Positions 8,857 through 18,249 of a DNA stretch of 64,000 nt are shown here, one piece after another. Made by a program: the position numbers and the translations under genes. How positions within the stretch are numbered: the stretch's first letter is position 1; each line of letters starts with the position of its first letter. Under the pieces are notes generated by a model. It was not told the origin of the DNA. It saw nothing but the letters and a program-made list of their open reading frames with translations, and ran no database searches. Source of the stretch: UKL13-3 sp044353855 (GTDB lineage Bacteria > Bacteroidota > Bacteroidia > UKL13-3); the NCBI GenBank assembly GCA_044353855.1, contig JBILBF010000003.1:314915-378914 (forward strand), given 5' to 3'.

Positions 8857-8874
8857 TAACGTTACGTTATAACG
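8857..8874. promoter_or_regulatory. Two abutting palindromes before the glycosyl-1-phosphate transferase gene
   Basis: TAACGTTA (8857-8864) and CGTTATAACG (8865-8874) are perfect palindromes placed end to end. They finish 6 nt before the ATG at 8881, downstream of a TATATTCG element that resembles a -7 box. Their position suits an operator or an mRNA leader structure; the factor is unknown. Confidence 0.4.
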
Positions 8875-8880
8875 CTGCCT

Positions 8881-10008
8881 ATGCAAAATATCATATTGAG
8901 TTTTCTTACTTCACTTATTGTTGTAATCTTTGCAATTCCTTCAATTATTACTGTTGCAAAGCAGAAAGGCCTTTATGATAAACCCGATCACAGAAAGTTA
9001 CATACAAATAAAATTTCACGCTTAGGGGGTCTTGGAATAATAGTAGCTTTTTCTTTATCTGTAAGTATTTGGGGTCTCCCTGTAGAAACAGTAACTAGAT
9101 TGCAATATCTTCAAGCAGCATTAATTATACTTTTTTTCTCTGGCTTAAAAGATGATGTTATAGCATTATCAGCTTATAAAAAACTTGCAAGTCAATTATT
9201 GGCAACTACACTAGTTGTTATTGGTGAAAACATAAGAATAACAAGTTTTTATGGATTATTTTCGATTAATGAAATACCTGTTTTAGTAAGTTATACTCTA
9301 AGTATTTTTACCATAGTAGTTATTACAAATTCTTTTAACTTAATTGATGGAATTGATGGATTAGCAGGAGGACTTGGTTTTATAGCATCAGTTACATTTG
9401 GGTTGTGGTTTAATTTTATTGATCAAGTAGGTTGGTCCATCATTGCTTTTGCATTAGCGGGATCATTATTAGGATTTTTAGTTTTCAATTTTAATCCTGC
9501 TAAAATATTTATGGGTGATTCCGGTTCCCTTTCAACTGGATTTATTCTTGCAATTATGGCCATAAAATTTATTGAAGTAAATAATCCAGCCGTACAAAAT
9601 TTTTATAGAATATCAACAGCACCAATCATCGCAATAGCAATACTCATTATACCATTATATGATACCATTAGAGTATTTACAATACGAACGTTAAAAGGCA
9701 AATCGCCTTTTGCAGCAGACAGAAATCACTTACACCACTTAATGTTGAATACTGGTTTAGGTCATAAAGAAGTTGCTTTACTTCTTTATATTGTAAATAT
9801 TGTTTTTGTACTCGTTGCATTTTTAATGAAAGACAGTAATATACTATCAATGCTACTTATAATTGTAGGTTTAGCTGCAATACTTTCTCAAATACCCGTT
9901 TATATAAATAACCATCGAATTGCTGATTTTGAGGCGGAAAATGGTTCTTTGATACCAAAAGATTTGAAAGCACCACTTTCACCAAAAGTTACAGATAAGA
10001 TTTCCTAA
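8881..10008 (+). CDS. MraY/WecA-family undecaprenyl-phosphate sugar-1-phosphate transferase
   Basis: This 375-residue polytopic membrane protein belongs to the GT4 (MraY/WecA/TagO) family, which transfers a sugar-1-phosphate from a UDP-sugar to undecaprenyl phosphate at the inner membrane to start polysaccharide or O-antigen synthesis. The family signatures are present: DKPDHRKLH and a GG(L)G segment at the N-terminus, GLKDDVIALSAYKKL near residue 95, NSFNLIDGIDGLAGG near residue 152 and KIFMGDSGSLSTGF near residue 212, with ADRNHLHH in the last cytoplasmic loop. About 10 hydrophobic segments are visible. The substrate cannot be read from sequence. The 3' end overlaps the convergent rdgB stop. 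Confidence 0.9.
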   Translation: MQNIILSFLTSLIVVIFAIPSIITVAKQKGLYDKPDHRKLHTNKISRLGGLGIIVAFSLSVSIWGLPVETVTRLQYLQAALIILFFSGLKDDVIALSAYKKLASQLLATTLVVIGENIRITSFYGLFSINEIPVLVSYTLSIFTIVVITNSFNLIDGIDGLAGGLGFIASVTFGLWFNFIDQVGWSIIAFALAGSLLGFLVFNFNPAKIFMGDSGSLSTGFILAIMAIKFIEVNNPAVQNFYRISTAPIIAIAILIIPLYDTIRVFTIRTLKGKSPFAADRNHLHHLMLNTGLGHKEVALLLYIVNIVFVLVAFLMKDSNILSMLLIIVGLAAILSQIPVYINNHRIADFEAENGSLIPKDLKAPLSPKVTDKIS

Positions 10009-10595
10009 GTTTTAGCTGATAAAAAAGCGATTAATTGTGTTATTGCTATACCCCTATGGCTGATGTTTGATTTTGTTGTAATATCTAATTGTGCTAGTGT
10101 TTGATTTAAACCTAATGGCATAAAAATAGCATCATAACCAAACCCTTTAGTTCCTATCCTTTCAGTTGTAATATTGCCATTTAATACTCCTTCAAAAAAA
10201 TACTCACTCCCATCCATTATTAATGATATTACAGTTCTAAACCGTGCTTTTCTATTGTAAACACCTTTTAAATTTGAGAGTAATAAATCAATATTTTGGC
10301 TATCATTTTTTTGAGAACCTGCATAACGAGCACTATAAACACCAGGTGATTGATTTAGTGCTTCTACCTCTAATCCTGTGTCATCGGCAAAACAGTTAAA
10401 ACCATACGTTTGATAAACAAACTTACTTTTAATAGTTGCATTTGCTTCAATTGTTAAACCTGTTTCCTCTATATCATTCAGGCATCCTATGTCTTCTAAC
10501 GTTAACAAGTTTAGTTTATCACCAACAGCTGTTTGAATTTCGCGTACTTTATTGGCATTATGAGTTGCAAAAACGAGTTCTTTAGACTTACTCAT
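10005..10595 (-). CDS. rdgB: XTP/dITP diphosphatase (RdgB/HAM1 family)
   Basis: The 196-residue protein is a house-cleaning nucleotide pyrophosphatase that hydrolyses dITP and XTP to monophosphates and keeps deaminated purines out of DNA. The signature ELVFATHNANKVREI is at the N-terminus. The SxxxDDTGLEVEAL segment (ADDTGLEVEALNQSPGVYSARYAG) lies near residue 70, and GFGYDAIFMP near residue 150. The stop overlaps that of the WecA-like gene by 4 bp. The gene lies 3 bp downstream of the 153-residue ORF at 10599-11060, and the two are probably one transcript. Confidence 0.95.
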   Translation of the reverse strand: MSKSKELVFATHNANKVREIQTAVGDKLNLLTLEDIGCLNDIEETGLTIEANATIKSKFVYQTYGFNCFADDTGLEVEALNQSPGVYSARYAGSQKNDSQNIDLLLSNLKGVYNRKARFRTVISLIMDGSEYFFEGVLNGNITTERIGTKGFGYDAIFMPLGLNQTLAQLDITTKSNISHRGIAITQLIAFLSAKT

Positions 10596-10598
10596 ATA

Positions 10599-11060
10599 TT
10601 ACATAAATGATTGAATGCATTTCCATAAACTAGTTTTAAGTGAAACATTATGATGATATAAAGAAACGTCATCAACAGCTAAAACCGAAACATTTTCAAT
10701 ATCATGTATTGCGTACGTTTTAGCAATCGAACTCCATGAACCTGTACCCCATAGAATAACCTTTTTAGCATTCATGACATTTATCATCTCAGATAGGCTA
10801 AATGTTTCATTTTGACTAAGCACAACCAATGCAACATCTTGAAGTTTGATTTTCATAGCATTATGAATTAGCTTATGAATCATTTCAATATCAATGGGCT
10901 GTAAAACATCAGAAAACACAAATATGATTCCTTTATCATTCCCTCCTTCAAAGTTGATTTTAAAAGGAATTTCGTTTTCTTTGAAAAGAGTAGGTTGCAC
11001 CTCATTGATGAAATAAAACTCATCAAAAAGTTCAACAATATCTTCAATATCTTTAATCAT
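10599..11060 (-). CDS. Uncharacterised 153-aa protein upstream of rdgB
   Basis: I do not recognise a family with confidence. The protein is soluble and alpha/beta-like. Hydrophobic strands (KGIIFVFSD, VALVVLSQ, KKVILWGTG) alternate with amphipathic helices, and the C-terminus is LKTSLWKCIQSFM. An ending of this kind is found in small proteins with a Rossmann-like fold such as the DNA polymerase III psi-like proteins, but no motif proves that. It is transcribed with rdgB (3 bp gap) and divergent from ilvE. Confidence 0.6.
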   Translation of the reverse strand: MIKDIEDIVELFDEFYFINEVQPTLFKENEIPFKINFEGGNDKGIIFVFSDVLQPIDIEMIHKLIHNAMKIKLQDVALVVLSQNETFSLSEMINVMNAKKVILWGTGSWSSIAKTYAIHDIENVSVLAVDDVSLYHHNVSLKTSLWKCIQSFM

Positions 11061-11080
11061 TTTTTAGGGTTTAATATTAC

Positions 11081-12139
11081 ATGGCAATATCTATAAAAAT
11101 AAAGAAAACTGAGCATAGCAGGATTGATTTATGTGATTTTGAAAACATACAATTTGGTACAATTTTTTCAGACCACATGTTTAGAGTTGATTTTACAGAA
11201 GGAGAATGGCAAGAAGCTCAAATTTTACCATTCGGAGAGATATCAATTTCACCTTCACTTTCTGCCTTACATTATGGTCAGAGTATTTTTGAAGGAATGA
11301 AAGCTTTTAAGGATCAAGAAGGCCATCCACAATTATTTCGTCCACTTGCAAATTTAAAACGGATAAATAAGTCGGCTGCCCGTATGGCTATGCCTGAAAT
11401 TCCTGAGGAGCTTTTTATTGAAGGACTAAAGCAACTTGTAAAAGTTGATCAAGATTGGATACCAACAAAAGAAGGTAGTGCTTTATATATTCGTCCTTTT
11501 ATGTTTGCCACTGATGATTTCGTGGGAGTTCGTCCATCAAAATCTTTCAGTTTTATTATTTTTTGTTGTCCAGTAAATAGCTATTACCCAAAACCAATTA
11601 ATGTTTTGGTTGAACAAAAATATGTTAGAGCTTTTGAAGGAGGAGTAGGAGCTACTAAAGTAGCAGGCAATTATGGATTAAGTATGCAACCAACATTGGA
11701 AGCACAAGAAAAGGGATTTGACCAGGTAATATGGACAGATGGTAAAGAACACAACTATGTTGAAGAAAGTGGAACAACAAACTTATTTTTCACACTTGGT
11801 GATACAGTAATTACACCTGCTCTTGATGGAACAATATTAGAAGGCGTAACCAGAGATTCATGCATTCAATTGTTAAAACATAAAGGGTTTAAAGTAGAAG
11901 AACGAAAAGTATCTATTGTTGAAATTATGGAGGCCTGCGAAAATGGAAATTTAAAAGATGCATTCGGTACTGGAACGGCTGCTTTAATCGCAAAAATTGC
12001 ATCCATAAGTTATAATGGAAAAAGATATGAGTTACCTCCTACAGAAGAAAGATTAGTATCGAACTTATTATACAAGGAACTTGAAAACATTCGTACCTCT
12101 AAATCTGAAGATATTTTTGGATGGGTAATGAAAGCTTAA
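11081..12139 (+). CDS. ilvE: Branched-chain amino acid aminotransferase
   Basis: This 352-residue fold-type IV PLP enzyme reversibly transaminates leucine, isoleucine and valine with 2-oxoglutarate. The substrate-loop segment LHYGQSIFEGMKAF lies near residue 70 and the catalytic Lys in GGVGATKVAGNYGLS near residue 198. The signature EESGTTNLFF is near residue 230 and GTGTAALIA near residue 300. Length fits the longer type II BCAT group common in Bacteroidota. The start lies 20 bp from the divergent gene at 10599-11060, so regulatory space is minimal. A strong terminator follows. Confidence 0.95.
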   Translation: MAISIKIKKTEHSRIDLCDFENIQFGTIFSDHMFRVDFTEGEWQEAQILPFGEISISPSLSALHYGQSIFEGMKAFKDQEGHPQLFRPLANLKRINKSAARMAMPEIPEELFIEGLKQLVKVDQDWIPTKEGSALYIRPFMFATDDFVGVRPSKSFSFIIFCCPVNSYYPKPINVLVEQKYVRAFEGGVGATKVAGNYGLSMQPTLEAQEKGFDQVIWTDGKEHNYVEESGTTNLFFTLGDTVITPALDGTILEGVTRDSCIQLLKHKGFKVEERKVSIVEIMEACENGNLKDAFGTGTAALIAKIASISYNGKRYELPPTEERLVSNLLYKELENIRTSKSEDIFGWVMKA

Positions 12140-12157
12140 TCATCGAAATGATTTTAT

Positions 12158-12198
12158 AAAAAACTGTTATTCTAACATATAGAATAACAGTTTTTTTT
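12158..12198. terminator. Bidirectional terminator after ilvE
   Basis: AAAAAACTGTTATTCTA pairs with TAGAATAACAGTTTTTT, a stem of about 17 bp with a 5-nt loop and a run of eight T. It lies between the convergent ilvE and yfhO-like genes. Confidence 0.9.
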
Positions 12199-12208
12199 AT
12201 TGTTCATA

Positions 12209-14692
12209 TCAAGATTTATCTTCTTCTTTTTTCATTTTGATCAATCCCATTCCTCCAATGATTAACAATCCACCGTATAATAATAAAGAAGAAACCAATG
12301 AAATTTTTTCGCCAATTGCTATTACACGAGGCTCAAATTTAAATTCAATGGTATGTTTACCAGCAGGAACTAACATTCCTCTGAGTACATAGTTACATCT
12401 AAAGTGTGATTGCGCTACTCCATCAACATAAGCATTCCATCCTTTTTCATAATAAATTTCGGAAAAAACGGCAACTTGTTGAGAGGAGGTATTACTTTCA
12501 TATATCAACTTATTAGGAGCATACGTTTTAAGTTTAATAGCTGCCGAAGAATCAACATGTGGGATAAAACCTTCCAATTGATTAGCAAATCTTTTATCAA
12601 TAAAAACAGTGTTTTTAGGATCAATATTAGATAATGAATCAATTTCAGCATCTGCATTATCAACCAATGCAACTTGAGGTACAAACCAGGCATTACCACA
12701 TGCCGAAGGATTTAATTGAGGATATAAACTATTTGCACTATCACCTACAATAAAATATTTCACATTTAGCATATTGAATATTTCCATATTGTTTTTGGCT
12801 ATTTGAAATTCAATTAACTCTTGATATCTGCGCAATTTTGCACCATGGTATCCACCAATAGACTTATGATAATATGAAGTCATTGCATCTTGAGTTAGGT
12901 TTTGCGTTGTGTTATATACTTTATAATTAGGGTCCTTGTCTTGTAAAATAATTTCATCAGCTGCTGTTTTTGGGAAGATGGCCTGTGTAACTTTTTTCTT
13001 AACTTGATAGTCTTTCTCATTCAAAAAACGCTTATCAACTTGCCACAAGTCAAATACAATTAGACCTGTAAGGATGATAGAAAGATACAGTTGATTAATC
13101 TTGCCTACTATAAAAATCCAAATAACACCAACACTTAATCCAATCAAAAGCAAAGAACGAATAGCATCCATGCGCAATATCGACTTTCGATCAGCAATAA
13201 TTGATGAGCGTAACCACTCTGGAAACTGAGCATCAGCTCTACTAACAAAATAATCATCGATGGTCTCAAGTTTCTCCATACCTAATAAGCTAAACAACAA
13301 ATCAGGCATCAATATAAAAATTGCACATAACCCTCCTACTATATAAAAACTCAATAAAAGTGCTTTTTTTATTTCTTGAACAGTACATTTCCCTTTAACG
13401 ATATCCCTTAAGGCAATTAGACCCAGTAAGGGAAATGTAATTTGAGTAATAGCTAGAATAAAAGTAACTGACCTAAACTTATTGTAGAGCGGAAAATGAT
13501 AGAAAAATAAATTTGTGAGGGGCATAAAATATTTGCCCATTGAAAGGCAAATCGCTAAAATAGAAACAGCTAAAATCCACCATTTTTCATTTCCTTTTAC
13601 CAAAACAAGTCCTAATACGAATAAGAAACAAATAATTGCACCATAATAAGTAGGACCTGCCGTAAACGGCTGATTTCCCCAATACAATGGCATACTTTGA
13701 ACTATTTGTTTAGCATTAGGAATTTGATTTTTCTTAAGGATAGCATAGGTTTCAGAATTAGTGGATAACTCGCCATATTGTGCTCCACCATAAAGATTTG
13801 GAATTAAAATAGTAAGGGGTTCGATAGGGGTGAAACTATACTGTAAAGCATAATCCTTATCTAATCCTGAAGATGCATTATCCTCATTACTAGAACCTAC
13901 TGCTGTTTTGGTAAGTTCTGATTGTCCTCTTATACTATATTTTCCATATTCTTCAGTTGCCATTAAACTAGTTGCATTCGTTGCAACGCCAAGTATTGCA
14001 GCAATTGATAAAAATATTCCACAAGTAAGTAATGGCACTATTCTTTTCTCCTTAACCGACATAAATACTTCGGCAATCATCCAAACCAAAATCAACAAGA
14101 GTAGATAGTACGTAATTTGTAAATGACCCGCAGACAACTGCAAACTTAGAGCAATACCAGTGAGAAGTGCTCCAAACAATTTATTTTTGCGGAGTGTAAT
14201 TTGAATTCCAGCTAAGACTAAAGGCATATAAGCAATTGCATTTCCTTTGGTCATATGACCTGCATCAATATTGATTACATTAAAACTCGAAAAAGTAAAA
14301 GCAATTGCTCCTACAAATGCAAGTATTGGAGATAAATCGAAGGTGAGTAAAAGTATATAAAAACAGATGAATAATAGAAATGCTGTATCTAAGGGATTGG
14401 GTAAAACTGAAGCTATAAATGCTTGAACTTTAACAGTAAAATTATTATAGAACGATGCTCCAATTAAATAGGTGGGCATACCACTAAAAATTGTATTCGT
14501 CCAAAATGTTCGTTCACCAGTGGTTGTCTGAAATTGGTGTATTTCTTCATAAGATGCACGCCATTGTTCAACATCATGCTGTTTTAATACTTTCCCAGAG
14601 AGCATTGGATTAAAATAGGCAATAATGATAACTAGTGCTACAGCCATGGCAATTAGATGTGGGATAAACTTTTTAAGTATTGTGCTTTTCAT
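12209..14692 (-). CDS. YfhO-family polytopic membrane protein
   Basis: The 827-residue protein has a dozen or more transmembrane segments in its first two thirds and a C-terminal extracytoplasmic domain, ending with a last membrane helix and a charged tail (KMKKEEDKS). The segments HDVEQWRASYEE and GRERTFWTNTIFSGMP-type sequence early in the protein, GGAQYGELS near residue 300 and the C-terminal domain with YYEKGWNAYVDG are those of the YfhO/DUF2298-like GT-C superfamily. Members are thought to be lipid-linked-sugar glycosyltransferases that modify cell-wall or membrane polymers; the substrate here is unknown. No operon partner is visible. Confidence 0.85.
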   Translation of the reverse strand: MKSTILKKFIPHLIAMAVALVIIIAYFNPMLSGKVLKQHDVEQWRASYEEIHQFQTTTGERTFWTNTIFSGMPTYLIGASFYNNFTVKVQAFIASVLPNPLDTAFLLFICFYILLLTFDLSPILAFVGAIAFTFSSFNVINIDAGHMTKGNAIAYMPLVLAGIQITLRKNKLFGALLTGIALSLQLSAGHLQITYYLLLLILVWMIAEVFMSVKEKRIVPLLTCGIFLSIAAILGVATNATSLMATEEYGKYSIRGQSELTKTAVGSSNEDNASSGLDKDYALQYSFTPIEPLTILIPNLYGGAQYGELSTNSETYAILKKNQIPNAKQIVQSMPLYWGNQPFTAGPTYYGAIICFLFVLGLVLVKGNEKWWILAVSILAICLSMGKYFMPLTNLFFYHFPLYNKFRSVTFILAITQITFPLLGLIALRDIVKGKCTVQEIKKALLLSFYIVGGLCAIFILMPDLLFSLLGMEKLETIDDYFVSRADAQFPEWLRSSIIADRKSILRMDAIRSLLLIGLSVGVIWIFIVGKINQLYLSIILTGLIVFDLWQVDKRFLNEKDYQVKKKVTQAIFPKTAADEIILQDKDPNYKVYNTTQNLTQDAMTSYYHKSIGGYHGAKLRRYQELIEFQIAKNNMEIFNMLNVKYFIVGDSANSLYPQLNPSACGNAWFVPQVALVDNADAEIDSLSNIDPKNTVFIDKRFANQLEGFIPHVDSSAAIKLKTYAPNKLIYESNTSSQQVAVFSEIYYEKGWNAYVDGVAQSHFRCNYVLRGMLVPAGKHTIEFKFEPRVIAIGEKISLVSSLLLYGGLLIIGGMGLIKMKKEEDKS

Positions 14693-14813
14693 GCTACATT
14701 TTTTTTACGTTCCGAATATAATATTTGATGTGGAATTATAAGACAGCATCATTTAAAATAATAAATCCGTATTGAAGAAAAAAATAAATCATAAACTGAT
14801 AATAAGTATCATT

Positions 14814-14827
14814 TGACATCAATGTCA
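14814..14827. promoter_or_regulatory. Inverted repeat upstream of the HmuY/TonB locus
   Basis: TGACAT-CA-ATGTCA is a perfect 6-bp dyad with a 2-bp spacer, about 45 bp upstream of the putative -33 element of the iron-uptake operon. It could be an operator for a dimeric regulator. It is not a recognisable Fur box. Confidence 0.35.
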
Positions 14828-14858
14828 TAATACGGTAAAAAGCCTATTTACATAGTGT

Positions 14859-14884
14859 TTGGCTGCTTTATTGACTCTAATTTG
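14859..14884 (+). promoter_or_regulatory. Putative promoter of the HmuY/TonB locus
   Basis: TTG (14859-14861) and TAATTTG (14878-14884, one base short of TAnnTTTG) are 16 bp apart. This promoter would lie downstream of an ATG at 14855 and so supports ATG 14912 as the true start. Confidence 0.4.
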
Positions 14885-14911
14885 CGGGCTCAAAAAACAA
14901 CAATTTTACAC

Positions 14912-16192
14912 ATGAAAAAAACTTTACTTTCCTTTAGTTTTGTTACATTATTTTTTACTCTTTTTGCTCAATCACCATCTTTAGACTCTGCAGTTTTAGG
15001 TACAAGTTATGCAAATGATGTTTATTACAGTATGGCTAATGGGTTTGTTTCAAAGACTTTAGGCAACAGCTGGCACATAGGATTTGCTATTCGCAATGCA
15101 GCACCTCCAACAAATGTAATTCGATCTACATCAGTGATTGTAAATGAAGGTAGAGGCGTTAGAATTTTTGAATCATCTCAATTGTTTACTAATTGGAATA
15201 CTTTTGATACAGCCAATTATACAACATGGAGTAATCCTCATAATAGTGATAGTAGCTGGGATATTGGTGCTTTTAATGTTAATAGAAATGAATCAGATCC
15301 ATTCGATTATGGTTGGGGTTCATATGACATGGCTTCCCATGATGTAATAGGGAATAAGATTTTTTTAGTGCGTATCACAACTGGTTCAGGTCCATCAACA
15401 GTAAATACATTTAAAAAAATAACCATTAATAAAATCGTATTTGATTCTCAATGGGTGTTTACATACGCTAATCTTGATAATACTGATAGTATGACTGTTT
15501 CATTTGGCAAAAAAGATTTTGCAGGAAAACTGTTTGCTTATTATAACCTATTAAATGATTCCATTCAAGACAGAGAGCCTGCTGCGAAATGGGATTTGTT
15601 GTTTACTCGTTATGGTGCATTTATAACCCAACAAAATCAAACAATTTTTACCACAACCACTGGTGTTTTAAACAATCCTACTGTAACAACTTCAAAAGTA
15701 CAAGGTTTACCTAATGATAGTGCAGTAGCCGGAATGTTTGCATCCAAGATAACCAATATAGGAACTGATTGGAAGATTAACCCAGGTCCCGGTCAGCCTT
15801 CTTTTGTTATCAAAGATTCTCTTGTTTATTTTGTAAGAGCAGAAAACGGCCGTGAAGATAAGTTAATTTTCAAAAGTTTTGCCGGTAGTTCTACTGGTTC
15901 AATTGTTTTCGAAAAAACAAAAACGAAAGTAGCCACTGGTATACAAAAAATTACACCCTCTTTATCAGTAACCTTATTTCCAAATCCAGCAACTACCACA
16001 ATCCATTTTGATTTAAAAACAATTGAAAACGTAAATGTAACAATACATGATATCACTGGGAAAGTACAACTAACCAAAATAATAAATACCTCTCAAAACA
16101 GCATTGATATAGAAGCACTTCATGCAGGAATTTATTTTGTTACAATAGATCATCATACAACAACAAAAGTGTTGCGTTTAATCGTTCAATAA
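14912..16192 (+). CDS. Secreted HmuY-like protein with T9SS type A sorting domain
   Basis: From ATG 14912 the protein has 426 residues and a Sec signal peptide ending near LFTLFAQS. The body (about residues 25-340) carries HmuY-like segments: YANDVYYSM, NSWHIGFAIR and AKWDLLFTRYG. HmuY proteins bind haem for a partner receptor. The last 75 residues (LFPNPATTTIHFDL, VTIHDITGKV, LHAGIYFVTI, KVLRLIV) form a type A C-terminal sorting domain, which sends proteins through the type IX secretion system to the cell surface. It is followed by a TonB-dependent receptor and a second HmuY-like lipoprotein, which supports a role in capturing haem or iron. Ligand-binding residues cannot be assigned. Confidence 0.82.
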   Translation: MKKTLLSFSFVTLFFTLFAQSPSLDSAVLGTSYANDVYYSMANGFVSKTLGNSWHIGFAIRNAAPPTNVIRSTSVIVNEGRGVRIFESSQLFTNWNTFDTANYTTWSNPHNSDSSWDIGAFNVNRNESDPFDYGWGSYDMASHDVIGNKIFLVRITTGSGPSTVNTFKKITINKIVFDSQWVFTYANLDNTDSMTVSFGKKDFAGKLFAYYNLLNDSIQDREPAAKWDLLFTRYGAFITQQNQTIFTTTTGVLNNPTVTTSKVQGLPNDSAVAGMFASKITNIGTDWKINPGPGQPSFVIKDSLVYFVRAENGREDKLIFKSFAGSSTGSIVFEKTKTKVATGIQKITPSLSVTLFPNPATTTIHFDLKTIENVNVTIHDITGKVQLTKIINTSQNSIDIEALHAGIYFVTIDHHTTTKVLRLIVQ

Positions 16193-16251
16193 TCTTTCTG
16201 AAAACTTTTATTACATATCAATTAAAAACAACAATCATCGGATGTATTTCG

Positions 16252-18249
16252 ATGATTGTTGTTTTTTATGCAACATATGCAGTTGCTCAAACAAAATCGG
16301 ATACAGCTAAAACAATACAACAACTACAAGATGTAATTGTTACAGGCCAATATGGAGAAGGAAGCATTTCAAAATCTGTATATAAAGTTCGTGTTATTGA
16401 CCAAAATCGTATACAGTTATTAGGTGCCAATAATCTAAAAGATGTGTTAACAAATGAACTGAATGTTCGTGTAACAAACGATCCATCATTAGGTAGTAGC
16501 ATGAGTATACAAGGCATATCAGGACTTAATGTAAAAATAATGATTGATGGTGTTGCAATAATTGGACGAGAAGGAGGAGTGATTGATTTAAACCAGATTA
16601 ACCTAAATAATATTGAACGTATTGAATTGGTAGAAGGACCAATGAGTGTAAATTTTGGAACAGATGCTTTGGGTGGAGTCATTAATCTTATTACAAAAAA
16701 ATCAACCAAAGGCATACATGTTGGGGCAACAACTTATTATGAAACCATTGGTAAATATAATGGTGGTGTAAATGGTGGATTTTCTGCTAACAAATGGACT
16801 ATACAAACGAATATTGCAAGGAATTTTTTTGATGGATATTCTCCTGACGAAAGTACACGAGTTCGATTATGGAAACCTAGCACACAGTATTTCGGAGATT
16901 TAAGCATAGGTCATTCCATAAAAGAAGGCAGTTTAAGATACACCATAAATGCATTTAATGAAAAAGTCACATTCCATGCAGCACCCGAAATTACTCCTTA
17001 TTATGCCTATGCAAAAGATCAGTATTTTTATTCTACAAGAAATACTCATTCATTATTTTACGATCAAAAAATAACTAAAAAAGACCAATTGAATATTGTT
17101 GGTTCTTATAATTTTTATAAACGTATACGCAATACCATTCACAAAGATTTAGTAACACTAGAAGAACAACCCGTATTAGCTCCATTTGAAAACGACACAA
17201 CCTATTTTTATAATTTGATGAGCAGAGGAACTCATTCTCATCAAAGTGCAAATGGCATCTTAAATTACCAAACAGGATATGAAGTAAACCATGATGAAAA
17301 TAAAGGAAACAGAATTGCAGATGGGAAACAAAACATGTCTGATATAAATGCATTTGGAAGCATGGAAATACGCGTTTCAAACCGATTATTAATTCGTCCA
17401 GGATTACGTCTTATTTATAATTCAAATTTTAATGCACCTATCATTCCTTCCTTAAATATAAAATGGGAATTAACTGACCGTATATCGATAAGAGGTTCTT
17501 ATGGAAAAGGGTTTAGAGCACCCTCACTGAAAGAAATGTATTTATCATTTGTTGACCCAAATCACAATGTATACGGAAATGAACAATTAAAGGCAGAAAC
17601 ACAAAACAATTTTCAATTTAGTTCAACAATAGAATGGAAAGAAACAAACCGTGTTTTTAGAATTGAGCCTGCATTATTTTATAATCATATACAAAACAAA
17701 ATAGATTTGGTAATGGTCAATTTAGGCACAGCTGAAAGTCGTTATGATAATATTAGCGATTTTAAAAGTACAGGTGTTAATATAAATACTGAATACCGAG
17801 CTCCGAATTATGCATTTATATTAGGATATGCATTAACAGGAATTAACAACGCTTTAATCAACGATGTTTCATCTTCTAGTAATGCGTATTTTTTTGGTAA
17901 TGAAGTTAGAAGTAGTATTATTTATACATTCACTAAACCTGAATTAACGATTTCCTTATTTTATAAATTTAATGGAAAACAACGTAACTATCAATATGAT
18001 TTAGTGAGTGGTGATATTATCAATGGATATATTGAATCATACCAACTATTCGATCTTTCACTCCATAAAAATTTTCTTAAAAAAAGGTTAACTATTACTA
18101 CAGGAGTTAAAAATATATTTAATGTTGTGAATATTAATGCCAATATACCTAGTGGAATTCATAGCTCTGGAGGAAACAGCGCTTCTGTTGGAATGGGTAG
18201 AAGTATTTTTATTAGTTGCGCCTATAATTTAGCTTGGAATCAAAAATGA
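16252..18249 (+). CDS. TonB-dependent outer-membrane receptor
   Basis: The 665-residue protein has an N-terminal TonB-box/plug region: LQDVIVTGQYGEGSISK, then a plug with IMIDGV and IERIELVEGPMSVNFGTDALGGVINLIT at about residues 90-140. A beta-barrel of aromatic-rich strands follows, with the family segment GSYGKGFRAPSLKEMYLSF near residue 415. It would import a haem or siderophore-type ligand using TonB energy. ATG 16252 gives an unusually short, uncharged signal (MIVVFYATYAVAQ). The open frame runs upstream and a CTG at 16198 (LKTFITYQLK...) would give a normal signal peptide. The downstream HmuY gene overlaps its stop by 4 bp. Confidence 0.92.
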   Translation: MIVVFYATYAVAQTKSDTAKTIQQLQDVIVTGQYGEGSISKSVYKVRVIDQNRIQLLGANNLKDVLTNELNVRVTNDPSLGSSMSIQGISGLNVKIMIDGVAIIGREGGVIDLNQINLNNIERIELVEGPMSVNFGTDALGGVINLITKKSTKGIHVGATTYYETIGKYNGGVNGGFSANKWTIQTNIARNFFDGYSPDESTRVRLWKPSTQYFGDLSIGHSIKEGSLRYTINAFNEKVTFHAAPEITPYYAYAKDQYFYSTRNTHSLFYDQKITKKDQLNIVGSYNFYKRIRNTIHKDLVTLEEQPVLAPFENDTTYFYNLMSRGTHSHQSANGILNYQTGYEVNHDENKGNRIADGKQNMSDINAFGSMEIRVSNRLLIRPGLRLIYNSNFNAPIIPSLNIKWELTDRISIRGSYGKGFRAPSLKEMYLSFVDPNHNVYGNEQLKAETQNNFQFSSTIEWKETNRVFRIEPALFYNHIQNKIDLVMVNLGTAESRYDNISDFKSTGVNINTEYRAPNYAFILGYALTGINNALINDVSSSSNAYFFGNEVRSSIIYTFTKPELTISLFYKFNGKQRNYQYDLVSGDIINGYIESYQLFDLSLHKNFLKKRLTITTGVKNIFNVVNINANIPSGIHSSGGNSASVGMGRSIFISCAYNLAWNQK

